A DNA stretch of 64,000 bases. Origin: Streptomyces sp. HNM0575. Lineage in GTDB: Bacteria > Actinomycetota > Actinomycetes > Streptomycetales > Streptomycetaceae. Positions 8,926-17,665 of this stretch are shown here, piece after piece; positions within the stretch are counted from its first letter, which is position 1, and every line of letters starts with the position of its first letter. Made by a program: the position numbers and the translations under genes. The notes under the pieces were generated by a model. The model ran no database searches. It was given only the letters and a program-made list of their open reading frames with translations, and had not been told where the DNA came from. The stretch covers positions 186,001-250,000 of the forward strand of contig NZ_JAASAG010000007.1 of NCBI RefSeq assembly GCF_012726265.1, given 5' to 3'.

Positions 8926-9336
8926 GGGCGCGGGCGTGGAGGGCGCGTCCGCCGAGGCCGCGGGCGGAGCCGCCGAAGTCACGGGCGGGACCCGTGAGTT
9001 CGGACGGGGCTCGTGACCTCGGGCTGGACCCGTGAGAGCGCGGACGCCCGCCCGTGCTGCCGTCCACGGACGCGGCGGGAGGGCCGCCGGGTCACCCGGC
9101 GCGGCGCCCCAGTGCGGACCAGCGGCGGCGATGCGCGGCAGGCCCGGCCGCGGGTCGTTCCGTCTCCGGCGGCGCCGCAGCGGCGGACGGCGCTCCGGAA
9201 GCCGCCGGTGTACCGCTGCCCATGGCCGTACCGGTGCCCGTACCGGTCCGTCGTGCTGTGGCGGCCGGCAGGCCGACGTACCGGCGGAGCGGCGCGTGCG
9301 TTCCCGTGGGCGGCTTGCGCGCTTAGGGTGCCGCGT
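8926..9336. other. 411-base intergenic region between hisF and nitrile hydratase genes
   Basis: Very GC-rich sequence with short imperfect repeats of GGGCG/CCCGTGAG and a direct repeat of GTACCGGTGCCCGTACCGGT type near 9228-9250. No supported coding frame: the frames that stay open here have no ribosome-binding site and no recognisable product. The downstream operon probably has its promoter in the last 100 bases, but no consensus pair is evident. Confidence 0.5.
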
Positions 9337-9627
9337 ATGAGCAGGGTGAACGACGTAGGCGGGCAGACGGGCTTCGGCGCCGTCGTGCCCGAGGAGAACG
9401 AACCGGTCTTCCACGCCGACTGGGAGGCTCGGGTCTATGCGCTCAACATCGCCCTGGTGCGGCGGGGCGCCTACACGCTCGACGAGTTCCGCGACGCCAT
9501 CGAACGCATGCCTCCGCAGGCGTACTTGGCCGCCTCGTACTACGAGCGCTGGCTCCACGCGATCGAGGAGCTCACGGCGCGGCCGTACGGCGGCGGGGAA
9601 CGCGGCAAGGGCGGCGGCGGTGAGTGA
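9337..9627 (+). CDS. Nitrile hydratase beta subunit, N-terminal half (separate gene)
   Basis: 96 residues. It matches the first part of nitrile hydratase beta chains: VNDVGGQTGFGAV at the N-terminus, then FHADWEARVYALNIAL and the helix around AASYYERWLHAIEEL. It stops where a normal beta chain (about 220-230 residues) would continue. The DVGG...GFG opening makes it a beta-chain half rather than the shorter accessory/activator protein that shares this fold. ATG start at 9337. The next gene, the C-terminal half, overlaps by 8 bases, so both halves are made from one message. Split beta chains are known in thiocyanate hydrolase (ScnB/ScnA) and in toyocamycin nitrile hydratase. Confidence 0.85.
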   Translation: MSRVNDVGGQTGFGAVVPEENEPVFHADWEARVYALNIALVRRGAYTLDEFRDAIERMPPQAYLAASYYERWLHAIEELTARPYGGGERGKGGGGE

Positions 9628-9988
9628 GGGCGCAGCCCCGGTGCGCTTCGCGCCCGGCGACCGGGTACGCACCCGCGCCGCCGACCCCGACGGGCATACG
9701 CGCCTGCCGCGGTACGCACGCGGACGCACGGGAAGGATCGTCGCCCTCACCGGGTCCTGGCCGCTCGCCGACGAAGTGGTCCGCCGGCGCGCCGAACCGG
9801 GCGCCGGACCGGGTGTCGGGCCGGGTGCCGGGCCGCCCGAAGAACCCGTCTACGTCGTGGCGTTCGACGCCCGCGAGCTGTGGGGCGAGGGCGCGCACGA
9901 GGTGACGCTGGAGCTGTGGCAGTCGTATCTGGAGCCGTACGGGCGGGACACGCAGAGCCAAGGGCAGGACGGAGAGGCCGCATCATGA
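9620..9988 (+). CDS. Nitrile hydratase beta subunit, C-terminal half (separate gene)
   Basis: 122 residues from a GTG overlapping the previous gene. It carries the SH3-like C-terminal barrel of beta chains: RFAPGDRVRTR, then GHTRLPRYARGRTGRIV, and the closing VAFDARELWGE...LELWQSYLEP. A loop rich in Gly/Pro/Ala (about residues 57-75) replaces the usual short insert. With the preceding gene it rebuilds a complete beta chain. The stop overlaps the alpha start (ATGA). I see no sign of a frameshift: both halves have their own start in an overlap like the rest of the operon. Confidence 0.87.
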   Translation: MSEGAAPVRFAPGDRVRTRAADPDGHTRLPRYARGRTGRIVALTGSWPLADEVVRRRAEPGAGPGVGPGAGPPEEPVYVVAFDARELWGEGAHEVTLELWQSYLEPYGRDTQSQGQDGEAAS

Positions 9989-10575
9989 GCGGAACGCACA
10001 CCGGCAACCCGGTCGCGGCGCGGGTGCGCCGCCTGGAGGAGCGCCTCGTCGCGGACGGGCGCGTGACCGACGGCGAGCTGGACGCCGTGCTCGCCGCGGT
10101 CCTGGACGGCGCTTCGCCGCTCAACGGGGCACGGGTCGTGGCCCGCGCGTGGAGCGACGCCGGCTTCCGCGAGCGGCTGCTGGCCGACGCCAACGCCGCC
10201 CTGCCCGAGGTCGGTCTCTCCATGGCCGGCGGGTTGCAGGAGCAGCGGCTGATGGTCGTCGCCAACACCCCGGAGCGGCACAACGTGCTCGTGTGCACGC
10301 TGTGTTCGTGCTATCCGGTGGCGCTGCTCGGTCCCTCGCCGTCGTGGTACAAGAGCGAGGCCTATCGTTCGCGCGTTGTACGTGAACCTCGCGCGGTGCT
10401 CGCCGAGTTCGGCCTCGACATCCCGGACGGGCAGGAGATCACCGTCTGGGACTCCAGCGCGGAGAGCCGTTACATGGTGCTGCCCCGGCGGCCCCCGGGC
10501 ACCGAGGAGCTGACCGAGGACCAGCTGGCTCAGCTGGTGACCCGGGAAGGACTCATCGGCACGGCCGCCCTCTGA
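9985..10575 (+). CDS. Nitrile hydratase alpha subunit, cobalt type
   Basis: 196 residues. The metal centre VCTLCSC is at residues 103-109; Cys104, Cys107 and Cys109 would hold the ion, and Thr at 105 marks the non-corrin cobalt type (iron enzymes have Ser there). The flanking RHNVLVCTLCSCYP, SPSWYKSEAYRSRVV and EPRAVLAEFGL are typical. The enzyme class hydrates nitriles to amides. No amidase, aldoxime dehydratase or cobalt transporter is adjacent, and no separate activator gene is visible, so the natural substrate is unknown. The next gene is convergent. Confidence 0.93.
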   Translation: MSGTHTGNPVAARVRRLEERLVADGRVTDGELDAVLAAVLDGASPLNGARVVARAWSDAGFRERLLADANAALPEVGLSMAGGLQEQRLMVVANTPERHNVLVCTLCSCYPVALLGPSPSWYKSEAYRSRVVREPRAVLAEFGLDIPDGQEITVWDSSAESRYMVLPRRPPGTEELTEDQLAQLVTREGLIGTAAL

Positions 10576-10662
10576 GCTCCTGCCCTCTGAACTCCTGCTC
10601 TCCGAACTCCCGTACGCACATGGGCGGTTCGCCGGGGGACGGGGGCGGGCCGGGCCCGCATG

Positions 10663-12081
10663 TCAGCCGCAGACGTCCGTCATCCACTTCTCGCCGTCTC
10701 CGAGCCCCAGCTTCTCCCGCTCGACGTCCTGCACCCGCTGGATGTCCTCCAGCAGGTCGTGCGGATCGCGGGCCGGGCGCGTGAGGAAACGCAGCGCCGT
10801 CTCGTAGAAGGCGTCCCGCACGGCGGGAGGCATGGTGTCCGAGGCGTCCAGGCAGCGCACCGAGTCCTGGTCGGTGAGGCGGGCCGAGATGCTCCGGGAC
10901 ACGGCGTCCTCGTAACTGCGGTCGTCGACACCGGAGTTGGCGGAGAAGGAGTGGACGGGCGGCTCGTTGGTCCTGACCCAGCGCTGCTGGACCGCGGCCG
11001 AGGCGAGGTACGCCATCAGCTTCCTGGAGGCGGGCGTGCTGGTGAACATCGCCGCGAAGTCCGCGCTCACCTCGTGCCGTTGCTGCTGGCCCTTCCCGTA
11101 GGGCCCGCCGGGCAGCAGCCCGGACGACCGGACGAAGCGGGCGTCGGCGGCGTGCTTCCTGCCGTAGAAGGTGCGGGCGAAGGAGCCCTGGTGCTCCAGC
11201 GAGCACTCCGGTGCGCGCTTTTCGCCCCGCGCGCCCAGCGGCTTCTTGCCGCCGCCGAACAGCAGCCCCGACGAGCCGGGTTCGCCGCGGTGGTCGTTGG
11301 ACAGGGCGCGCTCGGCGGCCGGGTACCTGTCCTTCGGGCCGCGCTCCCGGGTGAGCATCGCGCCCCAGGTGCGCCACGCGTCGGCGACGGGCCTGCTCGT
11401 CCAGGACTGGACGCCGCCCGCCCACTTCTCGTATGTCTCCGTTCCGTGGCCCTGCTGGAGCAGGATGTCCTCGATCCAGTCGGTGCCGGGCCATCCCGAG
11501 GCGCCGTCGTCGCCCATGCCGATGCACCAGTCCTCCGCCGGGGGCGTGCCGCCGCGCGGCGGCTCATCCTCGCGGTACCAGACGATGCTCTTCAGATCCG
11601 CCTTCACCGGGACCATGTAGTTCTGCCGTGTGCGGCTGACGCGGGGCTGCCACGGCTCGCCGTACTGCGACGGCTCGTACAGGCCGTCCAGCGGCTGGAG
11701 TTCGCCCTCCCGTACGTAGTCGGCGAGCTCGCCGGGGCTCGCCATCACCGCGATGTCCGGCGGGCTGCCCGACTTCACCTGCGACAGGAGGACCTCGCGC
11801 TGCGCCGCGGTGCCCTGGTAGACGTAGTCGACGCCCGACTTGTCGAGCAGCGCGCGGAAGGCGTCCTCCTGTCCGGCGGTCCACGTGCCCAGCACGGTGA
11901 CGGGACGGTCCTCGGCCTCGGTCCCGGTGCCGCCGCCCGAGCACGCGGCGGCGGTCAGCGCCAGCAGGACCAGGGCGACCGCGGGCCGCGTCACGCGCGG
12001 GCGCCGTGCCGCGACGCCGCGACTGCCCGCGGTGCGGCGGCTCGCGGTCCGGCGGGCGGCTGCGGCTGTAAGGCGGATCAC
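10663..12081 (-). CDS. Solute-binding lipoprotein of a PknG-like signalling cassette
   Basis: 472 residues. The GTG start at 12081 makes a GTGA overlap with the preceding membrane gene. N-terminus: Arg-rich, then VALVLLALTAAAC with the lipobox Cys at residue 47, so it is an extracytoplasmic lipoprotein. The mature part resembles family-1 sugar-type binding proteins (VTVLGTWTAGQEDAFRALL; SGSPPDIAVMASPGELADYV). No permease genes for an importer are adjacent. Instead it is the last gene of a cassette with a multi-pass membrane protein and a PknG-like kinase, which parallels the GlnH-GlnX-PknG arrangement of mycobacteria. A sensory rather than transport role is therefore inferred; the ligand is unknown. 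Confidence 0.8.
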   Translation of the reverse strand: MIRLTAAAARRTASRRTAGSRGVAARRPRVTRPAVALVLLALTAAACSGGGTGTEAEDRPVTVLGTWTAGQEDAFRALLDKSGVDYVYQGTAAQREVLLSQVKSGSPPDIAVMASPGELADYVREGELQPLDGLYEPSQYGEPWQPRVSRTRQNYMVPVKADLKSIVWYREDEPPRGGTPPAEDWCIGMGDDGASGWPGTDWIEDILLQQGHGTETYEKWAGGVQSWTSRPVADAWRTWGAMLTRERGPKDRYPAAERALSNDHRGEPGSSGLLFGGGKKPLGARGEKRAPECSLEHQGSFARTFYGRKHAADARFVRSSGLLPGGPYGKGQQQRHEVSADFAAMFTSTPASRKLMAYLASAAVQQRWVRTNEPPVHSFSANSGVDDRSYEDAVSRSISARLTDQDSVRCLDASDTMPPAVRDAFYETALRFLTRPARDPHDLLEDIQRVQDVEREKLGLGDGEKWMTDVCG

Positions 12082-13079
12082 GGTGCGGCCCTCTCGTAGT
12101 CTGCGTACACCCGCCAGCCCAGGCCCACCAGGGGAAGCGTCACGAGCACGCCGCATCCGCCCGCGATCCACGGAAGGCGTCCCGCGGCGGGATCGGTCGT
12201 CTCCATCGAGGCGCGCACCGACTTGCCTGCGGCGGTGAGATCCGGCTGGGACGCCCTGTCCTTCATGGCGGTCAACTCACCGCGCGCACGGTCGAGTTGA
12301 TGCTGCGTGCCGACCGTCCACCAGAGCGGCAGCACGGCCAGCAGCACGGTCAGCACGAAGCCCGCCAGCAGCCAGCCGTTGAACACGCGCCCGCAGCGGC
12401 GACGCAGGGTCAGCCACGCGGAGACCAGCACCGTCGCGAGGAGCAGCAGGCTGACCTCGGTCAGCACCCAGCCGGCGGTCTGTGTGGCGCCGAAGGAGGT
12501 GCGTGCCCGCATCGTCGCGATCTGCTTGTCCTGGAGCCGGCCGAGGCGGGGGAGGATGCCTACCGGCGGGCGCCCGAGGATCGAGTCGGCCTCGTCGAGC
12601 TTCTGGTTCCGCATCAGGCGGTCGTCGGCGTATCTGCCGGTCGCCTGGCCCACCGAGTCGTCGTAGACGGTGAGCAGCCCGTTGACCGCCTCCAGCGTGC
12701 CCCGCCCCTCGTCGCCCTCCAACTGCCGTTCCGCGACCCGCGACAGGCTCTGATCGGCGGCGGAGAGCTGTGTGCGGTACTCCTCGCCCGCTCCGGCCAC
12801 GTCGGTCAGTCTTCTCCGCACGCTCGCCTCCGCGGCACCCTGCGCCTCCTTCAGCGCTGCCCGTGCCGCCGCTATCTCCTGGATGGCGGGCGCCATGTCG
12901 TCGCGGACCCGGTCCGGGGTGCGGTGCACCTCGTGGTACGACACGAGCAGCGCGCACGTGCTGACGGCGCAGAGCACCAGCAGAACGGACAGATGTGTCA
13001 GCAGCAGCCGCTGGGTCGGCTCCTCCCGTAGACGGCGCCGTACGTGCAGCGCCCGCAGTGTCCGCCGTAGGAAGCTCAC
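12078..13079 (-). CDS. Multi-pass membrane protein with extracytoplasmic helical domain (GlnX-like position)
   Basis: 333 residues. GTG at 13079, GTGA overlap with the VWA gene. Membrane segments: about residues 28-45 (LLLTHLSVLLVLCAVSTCALLV), two around 205-250 (LLLLATVLVSAWLTL; GWLLAGFVLTVLLAVLPLWW) and one near the C-terminus (GGCGVLVTLPLVGLGW). Between the first and second lies a long helical region of about 150 residues, rich in Ala, Glu and Arg, probably outside the cell. A short cytoplasmic tail follows. The topology suits a receptor that passes a signal from the neighbouring binding lipoprotein to the cytoplasm. I see no enzymatic motif; similarity to mycobacterial GlnX is by position and topology, not proven by sequence. 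Confidence 0.75.
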   Translation of the reverse strand: MSFLRRTLRALHVRRRLREEPTQRLLLTHLSVLLVLCAVSTCALLVSYHEVHRTPDRVRDDMAPAIQEIAAARAALKEAQGAAEASVRRRLTDVAGAGEEYRTQLSAADQSLSRVAERQLEGDEGRGTLEAVNGLLTVYDDSVGQATGRYADDRLMRNQKLDEADSILGRPPVGILPRLGRLQDKQIATMRARTSFGATQTAGWVLTEVSLLLLATVLVSAWLTLRRRCGRVFNGWLLAGFVLTVLLAVLPLWWTVGTQHQLDRARGELTAMKDRASQPDLTAAGKSVRASMETTDPAAGRLPWIAGGCGVLVTLPLVGLGWRVYADYERAAP

Positions 13080-14950
13080 AGGGCCGCTCCGCACCTGATG
13101 CAGTAACTGGACTGCGGCGTACGGGACTTCGAACCGCACTCGCAGGTGACCACGCTCGTGCCGGTCATGCCGGAGGGGGTCCTGTCGTGGCGGGTCGTGC
13201 CGGGGCGGCCGGTGCCTTCGGACCGTTCGCGATCCGTACGGCCCGCCACGTCCGACGAGGACGGTCCGTCCGGGTCCCGGTCCCGGTCCCGGTCCGGGTC
13301 CGGGCCCGCCGCGGCGCCCGCCTCCGTGGCCGGGTCCGGGTCCCCGGCGTCCTGCCGCTTGAGGAGCGCGCTGGTGTGTCCGCGCAGCTCGGCCTGGTTC
13401 AGGGAAAGCCGGTCCACGCCCGGCCGCACCTTCAACTTCCCTTTCGCCGCGTCGAATACGTCGGCGAGGCTGCGCACGTCGTTCATGAACTCGCTGTCGC
13501 CGAGTTCGTGCGCGAGCCGCGTGGCGGCGCCGAGATGGGCCTCCGCCGCCAGGACGTCCCCTCTGCCGAGCGCCTTGCAGCCCTCAGTGAACTCATAGAC
13601 GAGCTTGGTCCGTTGGCCGATGGCCGAGACCGGGCCTCCGGCCCAGGGCTGTGTGACGACCCCGGCGGCGCTGCCCCGTACGGCGGACCACCGCACGAGC
13701 AGCGGCGCGTGTGCGGAACCCAGCGTCACCGCGGCCAGTTGCAGGTCCTCCTTCAGCGGATCGCCCGACGGCCCGGCCTCCAGGGTCAGTTCGTAGGTAC
13801 GCGGCTCGCCGGCGCGCCACATCCGGGTCGTGAAGGCGCGCCTCACGGGCCCCGACTGCTGCTGTTCCGCAGGCCGTTCCGGACGGACGGCCGCCTCCGT
13901 CAGGGGTCTGGGCCGCGGGCTGACCTGACGGATGTGCGTGAGCTCCACGCCCGCGCGCAGGGCCACTTCGAGCGTCGCCACCGGCATCCTCGTGCGCAGC
14001 AGCCGGTCCACCGTCTTCGTCAGCAGCGCCGCGGCCTCCGCGCCGTTGCGCACGTATTCGACGTCGCCGTGCAGCCGTTCGGTGATCCCGGCCAGTACCT
14101 CGGGACGCCAGCCGTCGCCGACGCCGAGCATCCCGCACGTGAACAGGCCTTCGCAGGCGTCGAGTTCGGCCTCCAGCTCTGGTGTGCGGGCCGACCTGCC
14201 GTCCGTGACGATCAGCAGGTGCCGCAGCCGCACACCGGGCGCGTCCTGGGCGAACATGGTCCGCGCCTGGGCCAGCCAGTCAGCGCACGCGGGGCCCTCG
14301 CGCCCGCCCAGACCCATCAGCCGGGCGTTGAGATGCATCCACTGGGCGGTGGCCTGAGCACGACGGCGCTGCCACAAGTCGGCGGTCTCCCACTCCGGTT
14401 CACGCGGGCTGCCGTCGGCGCCGGTGCGCTCTTCGAGCAGTGCGAAGCGCACACCGTCGGGCAGTGCGTCGATGGCCGCGGTCAGCGCCTCGCGAGTGGC
14501 TTCGAGACGCTCCGGGGCGAAGTCGACGGCGATGAGGAGCCCGAGACTGCCGGGCGGCAGGCGCCCGTCGTCGCTGCCACCGTCGCCGCCGCCGTCCTCG
14601 CCGCTGCCGCGCTCGCCTCCCTCGTCCGAGCCGCCCCTGTCGCCGTCCGCGGTCGTGCCCGCGGCACCCCGTGGTTCGACGGAGTGGGCGTGGACGATCG
14701 TCTTGATCTCCTGGCGGCCGCCCACCGCGTGCCGCCGCTGCCGCTGCGGATAGAGGCGGAAGTCCAGCGCGCGCTCCGCGGGGACCTCCGTGCCCTCGGC
14801 GTCTTCCGTGCCGTGCGCGCCCTCGGCGTCGTCCGTGCCGTCCGAGTCCTCTGTGCCTTCGGTGCCCGTGTGGCGGGCGCTGATCACCGTGATCATCCCC
14901 TCGCGGTGGTTCGTCTTCGTCGTCACAGGAGTCCGCCCGGCCGTCCTCAC
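13076..14950 (-). CDS. VWA-type protein with C-terminal zinc ribbon
   Basis: 624 residues, ATGA overlap with the kinase gene. After an acidic low-complexity N-terminus (Thr/Glu/Asp/Gly, about 130 residues) comes a von Willebrand A-like domain: LGLLIAVDFAPERLEATREAL and, further on, LLIVTDGRSARTPELE. The usual metal-binding DxSxS is replaced by DFAPE, so the canonical ion site is incomplete. A beta-rich middle and a helical region (AEAHLGAATRLAHELGD) follow, then an Asp/Arg repeat and a C-terminal zinc ribbon (CECGSKS...YCIRCGAAL). Shares the four-Cys ribbon logic with the kinase next door. Probable adaptor or kinase substrate; function inferred from context. Confidence 0.75.
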   Translation of the reverse strand: MRTAGRTPVTTKTNHREGMITVISARHTGTEGTEDSDGTDDAEGAHGTEDAEGTEVPAERALDFRLYPQRQRRHAVGGRQEIKTIVHAHSVEPRGAAGTTADGDRGGSDEGGERGSGEDGGGDGGSDDGRLPPGSLGLLIAVDFAPERLEATREALTAAIDALPDGVRFALLEERTGADGSPREPEWETADLWQRRRAQATAQWMHLNARLMGLGGREGPACADWLAQARTMFAQDAPGVRLRHLLIVTDGRSARTPELEAELDACEGLFTCGMLGVGDGWRPEVLAGITERLHGDVEYVRNGAEAAALLTKTVDRLLRTRMPVATLEVALRAGVELTHIRQVSPRPRPLTEAAVRPERPAEQQQSGPVRRAFTTRMWRAGEPRTYELTLEAGPSGDPLKEDLQLAAVTLGSAHAPLLVRWSAVRGSAAGVVTQPWAGGPVSAIGQRTKLVYEFTEGCKALGRGDVLAAEAHLGAATRLAHELGDSEFMNDVRSLADVFDAAKGKLKVRPGVDRLSLNQAELRGHTSALLKRQDAGDPDPATEAGAAAGPDPDRDRDRDPDGPSSSDVAGRTDRERSEGTGRPGTTRHDRTPSGMTGTSVVTCECGSKSRTPQSSYCIRCGAAL

Positions 14951-17658
14951 AGGAAGGTGAGCGGCCGTACGGCGTTGGCCCAGTCGACCAGCCGCTCACG
15001 GTCGGCCGGACTGGAGGAGCGCCAGGCCATCTCGCGGTAGCACTCCGCGAGCCTGAACCGGGCGACACGTACAGGTGTGTTCTGCGGCTCGCGCATCACC
15101 AGCGGCCGCAGCGCGTCCGCGGCGGCACGGAGCCGGCCGCGTACCGAGGTCCGTGCCACGCCCGTACGGGAGGAGCCGTCCGTCTCCGCCTCCTCGCCCG
15201 GCACCTCCCTGGAGCGCCACGCCGGCGGATCGCCCAGCAGCTCCTCGTAGTGCGGGCCCTCGCCCGGGAGTTCCGCTCCCGGCCAGCCCTCCGCTTCGGC
15301 GGTGTACAGCGTGTCCAAAGCCCATCCCAGCAGCTCCGCACGCAGCCGCAGCCGCGCGTCTCCCGGCGGCACCGGGCCGGGGAAGGGCGAACGGTCGCTG
15401 AACGCCTCGTTCAGGCGGACCCGTGCGTCGCGCAGGCCCTCCAGCGTCGGAAGCACATGCCCGTCCGGCTCCCCGGCCGTCTCCAGCCTCGCGCCCTGCA
15501 CGCGCAGCGCGGCGATACGGGCGGCGGCGTGGTCCCGGGCCTCCTCCGGCACGCCGTCCAGGATGGCGACCGCCTCGGCCCTGCGGCCACGGGCGAGCGC
15601 GAGCCGTGCCAGACCGAACGCCGCGCTGCCGTGGGAGGGGTTGCGCCGCAGCACCGCTTCGTACAGCTCCCCGGCGCTCGGGGCCGGCTCGCCGCCGTAC
15701 GCCTGGAGCCGTTCGGTGCAGTACGCCAGGGCCAGCTTGGGCGCGTACTCCCCGGGCATCGCCTTCATCACCCGGGTGAACGCGTCCCGCGCCGCGGCCA
15801 GTTGGGCCCGGGTCCCGTCCCGGCCCGCCCGGCCGCCCCCGTCCCGGCCCGCCAAGTCGCCCCCGACGTCCCCGATGTCCCCGCCCCGGCCCACCAAGTC
15901 GCCCCCGACGTCCCCGCCCCGGCTCCCGTCCCGGCCCTCGTCCCGGCCCTCCTCACGGTCACTGGAACCGCCGTACGCCGCCCGCGCATGTGCGCCGTCG
16001 GCGCGGGCGAGGGCGAGGGCGAGCAGCCCGCGGTGCCAGGCGATCCTCCAGCAGCGCGACTCCGCGTCGGGGCCCAGCAGTTCGGCCGCCGTCGCCAGCT
16101 CGCGGGCCGCCGCCTCGTGACGCCCGCCGCGGCCCTGGCCGAGGAGCCGGCGGAGGTTGTGGAAGCAGACCTCGGCGGACGGCTGCTCGGTCCGTATCAG
16201 CTGCTCGGGACTGTACGAGGCCAGCCCGAAGCGCCACGCCTGCGGATCGTCCCGGTGGGGCAGCGGTACGGGAAGCCCGAGCGCGACCGTGAGCGCCGAC
16301 GGCACCGCCGGGTCCAGCGGCGGGGACACCGGCGGTGCCGTGCGCGGCGGCGCGGGGCGGCGCAGCCAGTGGCCGGCCGTGGCGATGCTGCCCAGCTCGT
16401 GACCGAGGAGGCCCGGGGACGCCTGGAAGTAGCGGGACGGCTCGGGCCGGTCCCGTGCCCCTCGCAGCGCACGGATCTCCCGCAGCACGCCCCGCAGTTG
16501 ACCCGCCATCTCCCGCGCGGAGGAGAAGCGCAGCTCGGGCCGCGGATCCGTGGCGCGCTCCAGCACACGACGGAAGGAGTAGCCGCCGATGCCGGGCACG
16601 TCGCTGACCGCGTATGCGGCGACCTCCTCCAGCGTCCGGCCGACGGTGTGCAGATCGTGGGCGACGGTCGGGCCGGTCCGCCGCACTTCCGGCGCCGCGT
16701 ACTGCCTGGTGATCACCATGTGGGAGTCCGGATCCGTCTCGGGACGGACCCCGCCCAGATCGATGATCTTCACGTGGTCCTCGAAGTGGATGACGTTGGA
16801 CGGCTTCATGTCCACGTAGAACAGCCGCGGATCGTGGTCGTGCAGATGGGAGAGCGCGTCGAGGATGAGGCAGCCGTAGGTGACGACGTGCTCGATGTCG
16901 AGAGGCTCGCCGTCGCCCAGGGGAAGGTCGCCGAGCCGGGTGCGGTCCACGATGTCCTGGAGGGTGTTGCTGCCCACGTACTCCATGACGATGTAGTGGG
17001 TGGGCGCCTCCGCCTCCGCCTCCGCCTCCGCTCCCGGTTGCGGTCGCCCCTGCGCCGGCTGGTGCCGTACGTAGTCGAGGATGCCGACGATGCCCGGGTG
17101 GTTCAGGGCGATCAGATAGCGGCGCTCCTTCTCCGCGAGCCGCGCGAGCCGTTCGTCGTGCCGGTTCAGCAGCCCCTTGACCGCGACCCGGTTGGGCGGG
17201 AGATGGGTGTCGTCGGCGAGGTACACCCAGCCCTGTCCGCCGCGCGCGAGCACGCCCCGCACCCCGTACCGTCCGTTGAGCAACTCCTCCTGCCGCAGCT
17301 GCGGTACGAACGAGAAGGGGACACCGCACACCGGGCAGTAACCCTCGTCCGGCACCGGGTCCTCCGCGACCAGCGGGGGCGCGATCGGGGCCCCGCACTC
17401 CTCGTTGCCGCACACGCGGCTGCCGGCCGAGACCGGCCCGCCGCCCCCCAGGACCACCTTGTCGGCGGCGGTGTGGGTCAGGGTCGGAAGCGTGAGCAGG
17501 CCCGTGGTCCGCGGGGGTTCCGTGCGCGGCGGCAGCGGCCGTGCGTCCCGGCTGCGTCCGCATGTGTCGCAGTAGCCGGTCGGCAGTACCGAGCCCGTGC
17601 AGGCGAGCCCGGAGAACCGGGGGTGCGGGCAGGGAGCCGCGGCGGCCGCACGCGTCAT
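14947..17658 (-). CDS. PknG-like serine/threonine kinase with rubredoxin-like and TPR regions
   Basis: 903 residues from ATG 17658, 7 bases after the protease stop. Cys pairs at 10/20/30/33, 83/88 and 108/111 (CPVC) give a rubredoxin-like metal site ahead of the kinase, as in PknG. Kinase motifs: glycine loop LARGGQGWVYLAD (about 137-149), Lys161 in VAVKGLL, catalytic Asp283 in FYVDMKPSN, and DLG rather than DFG at 300-302, another PknG trait. The C-terminal 400 residues are Ala-rich helices of TPR type (GELYEAVLRRNPSHGSAAFGLARLALA). A Gly/Asp repeat linker lies around 15780-15960. In mycobacteria and corynebacteria PknG phosphorylates the FHA protein GarA/OdhI and so controls 2-oxoglutarate and glutamate flux. 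No FHA protein is in this window. Confidence 0.88.
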   Translation of the reverse strand: MTRAAAAAPCPHPRFSGLACTGSVLPTGYCDTCGRSRDARPLPPRTEPPRTTGLLTLPTLTHTAADKVVLGGGGPVSAGSRVCGNEECGAPIAPPLVAEDPVPDEGYCPVCGVPFSFVPQLRQEELLNGRYGVRGVLARGGQGWVYLADDTHLPPNRVAVKGLLNRHDERLARLAEKERRYLIALNHPGIVGILDYVRHQPAQGRPQPGAEAEAEAEAPTHYIVMEYVGSNTLQDIVDRTRLGDLPLGDGEPLDIEHVVTYGCLILDALSHLHDHDPRLFYVDMKPSNVIHFEDHVKIIDLGGVRPETDPDSHMVITRQYAAPEVRRTGPTVAHDLHTVGRTLEEVAAYAVSDVPGIGGYSFRRVLERATDPRPELRFSSAREMAGQLRGVLREIRALRGARDRPEPSRYFQASPGLLGHELGSIATAGHWLRRPAPPRTAPPVSPPLDPAVPSALTVALGLPVPLPHRDDPQAWRFGLASYSPEQLIRTEQPSAEVCFHNLRRLLGQGRGGRHEAAARELATAAELLGPDAESRCWRIAWHRGLLALALARADGAHARAAYGGSSDREEGRDEGRDGSRGGDVGGDLVGRGGDIGDVGGDLAGRDGGGRAGRDGTRAQLAAARDAFTRVMKAMPGEYAPKLALAYCTERLQAYGGEPAPSAGELYEAVLRRNPSHGSAAFGLARLALARGRRAEAVAILDGVPEEARDHAAARIAALRVQGARLETAGEPDGHVLPTLEGLRDARVRLNEAFSDRSPFPGPVPPGDARLRLRAELLGWALDTLYTAEAEGWPGAELPGEGPHYEELLGDPPAWRSREVPGEEAETDGSSRTGVARTSVRGRLRAAADALRPLVMREPQNTPVRVARFRLAECYREMAWRSSSPADRERLVDWANAVRPLTFL

Positions 17659-17665
17659 CGTCCTC

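Noticed and set aside
9337..9627. Nitrile hydratase activator protein
   Set aside because: The DVGG...GFG opening belongs to the beta chain; activators of this fold lack it.
9337..9988. Frameshifted single beta-subunit gene
   Set aside because: Each half has its own start, the 8-base overlap matches the coupling style of the neighbourhood, and split forms of this family are known.
10576..10662. Terminator between nitrile hydratase and lipoprotein genes
   Set aside because: Only short GGGCGGGCC/GGGCCCGC complementarity near 10645-10660; not strong enough to claim.
12995..15040. 681-codon plus-strand open frame opposite the VWA gene
   Set aside because: Shadow composition; the minus-strand VWA gene is coupled at both ends by exact stop-start overlaps.
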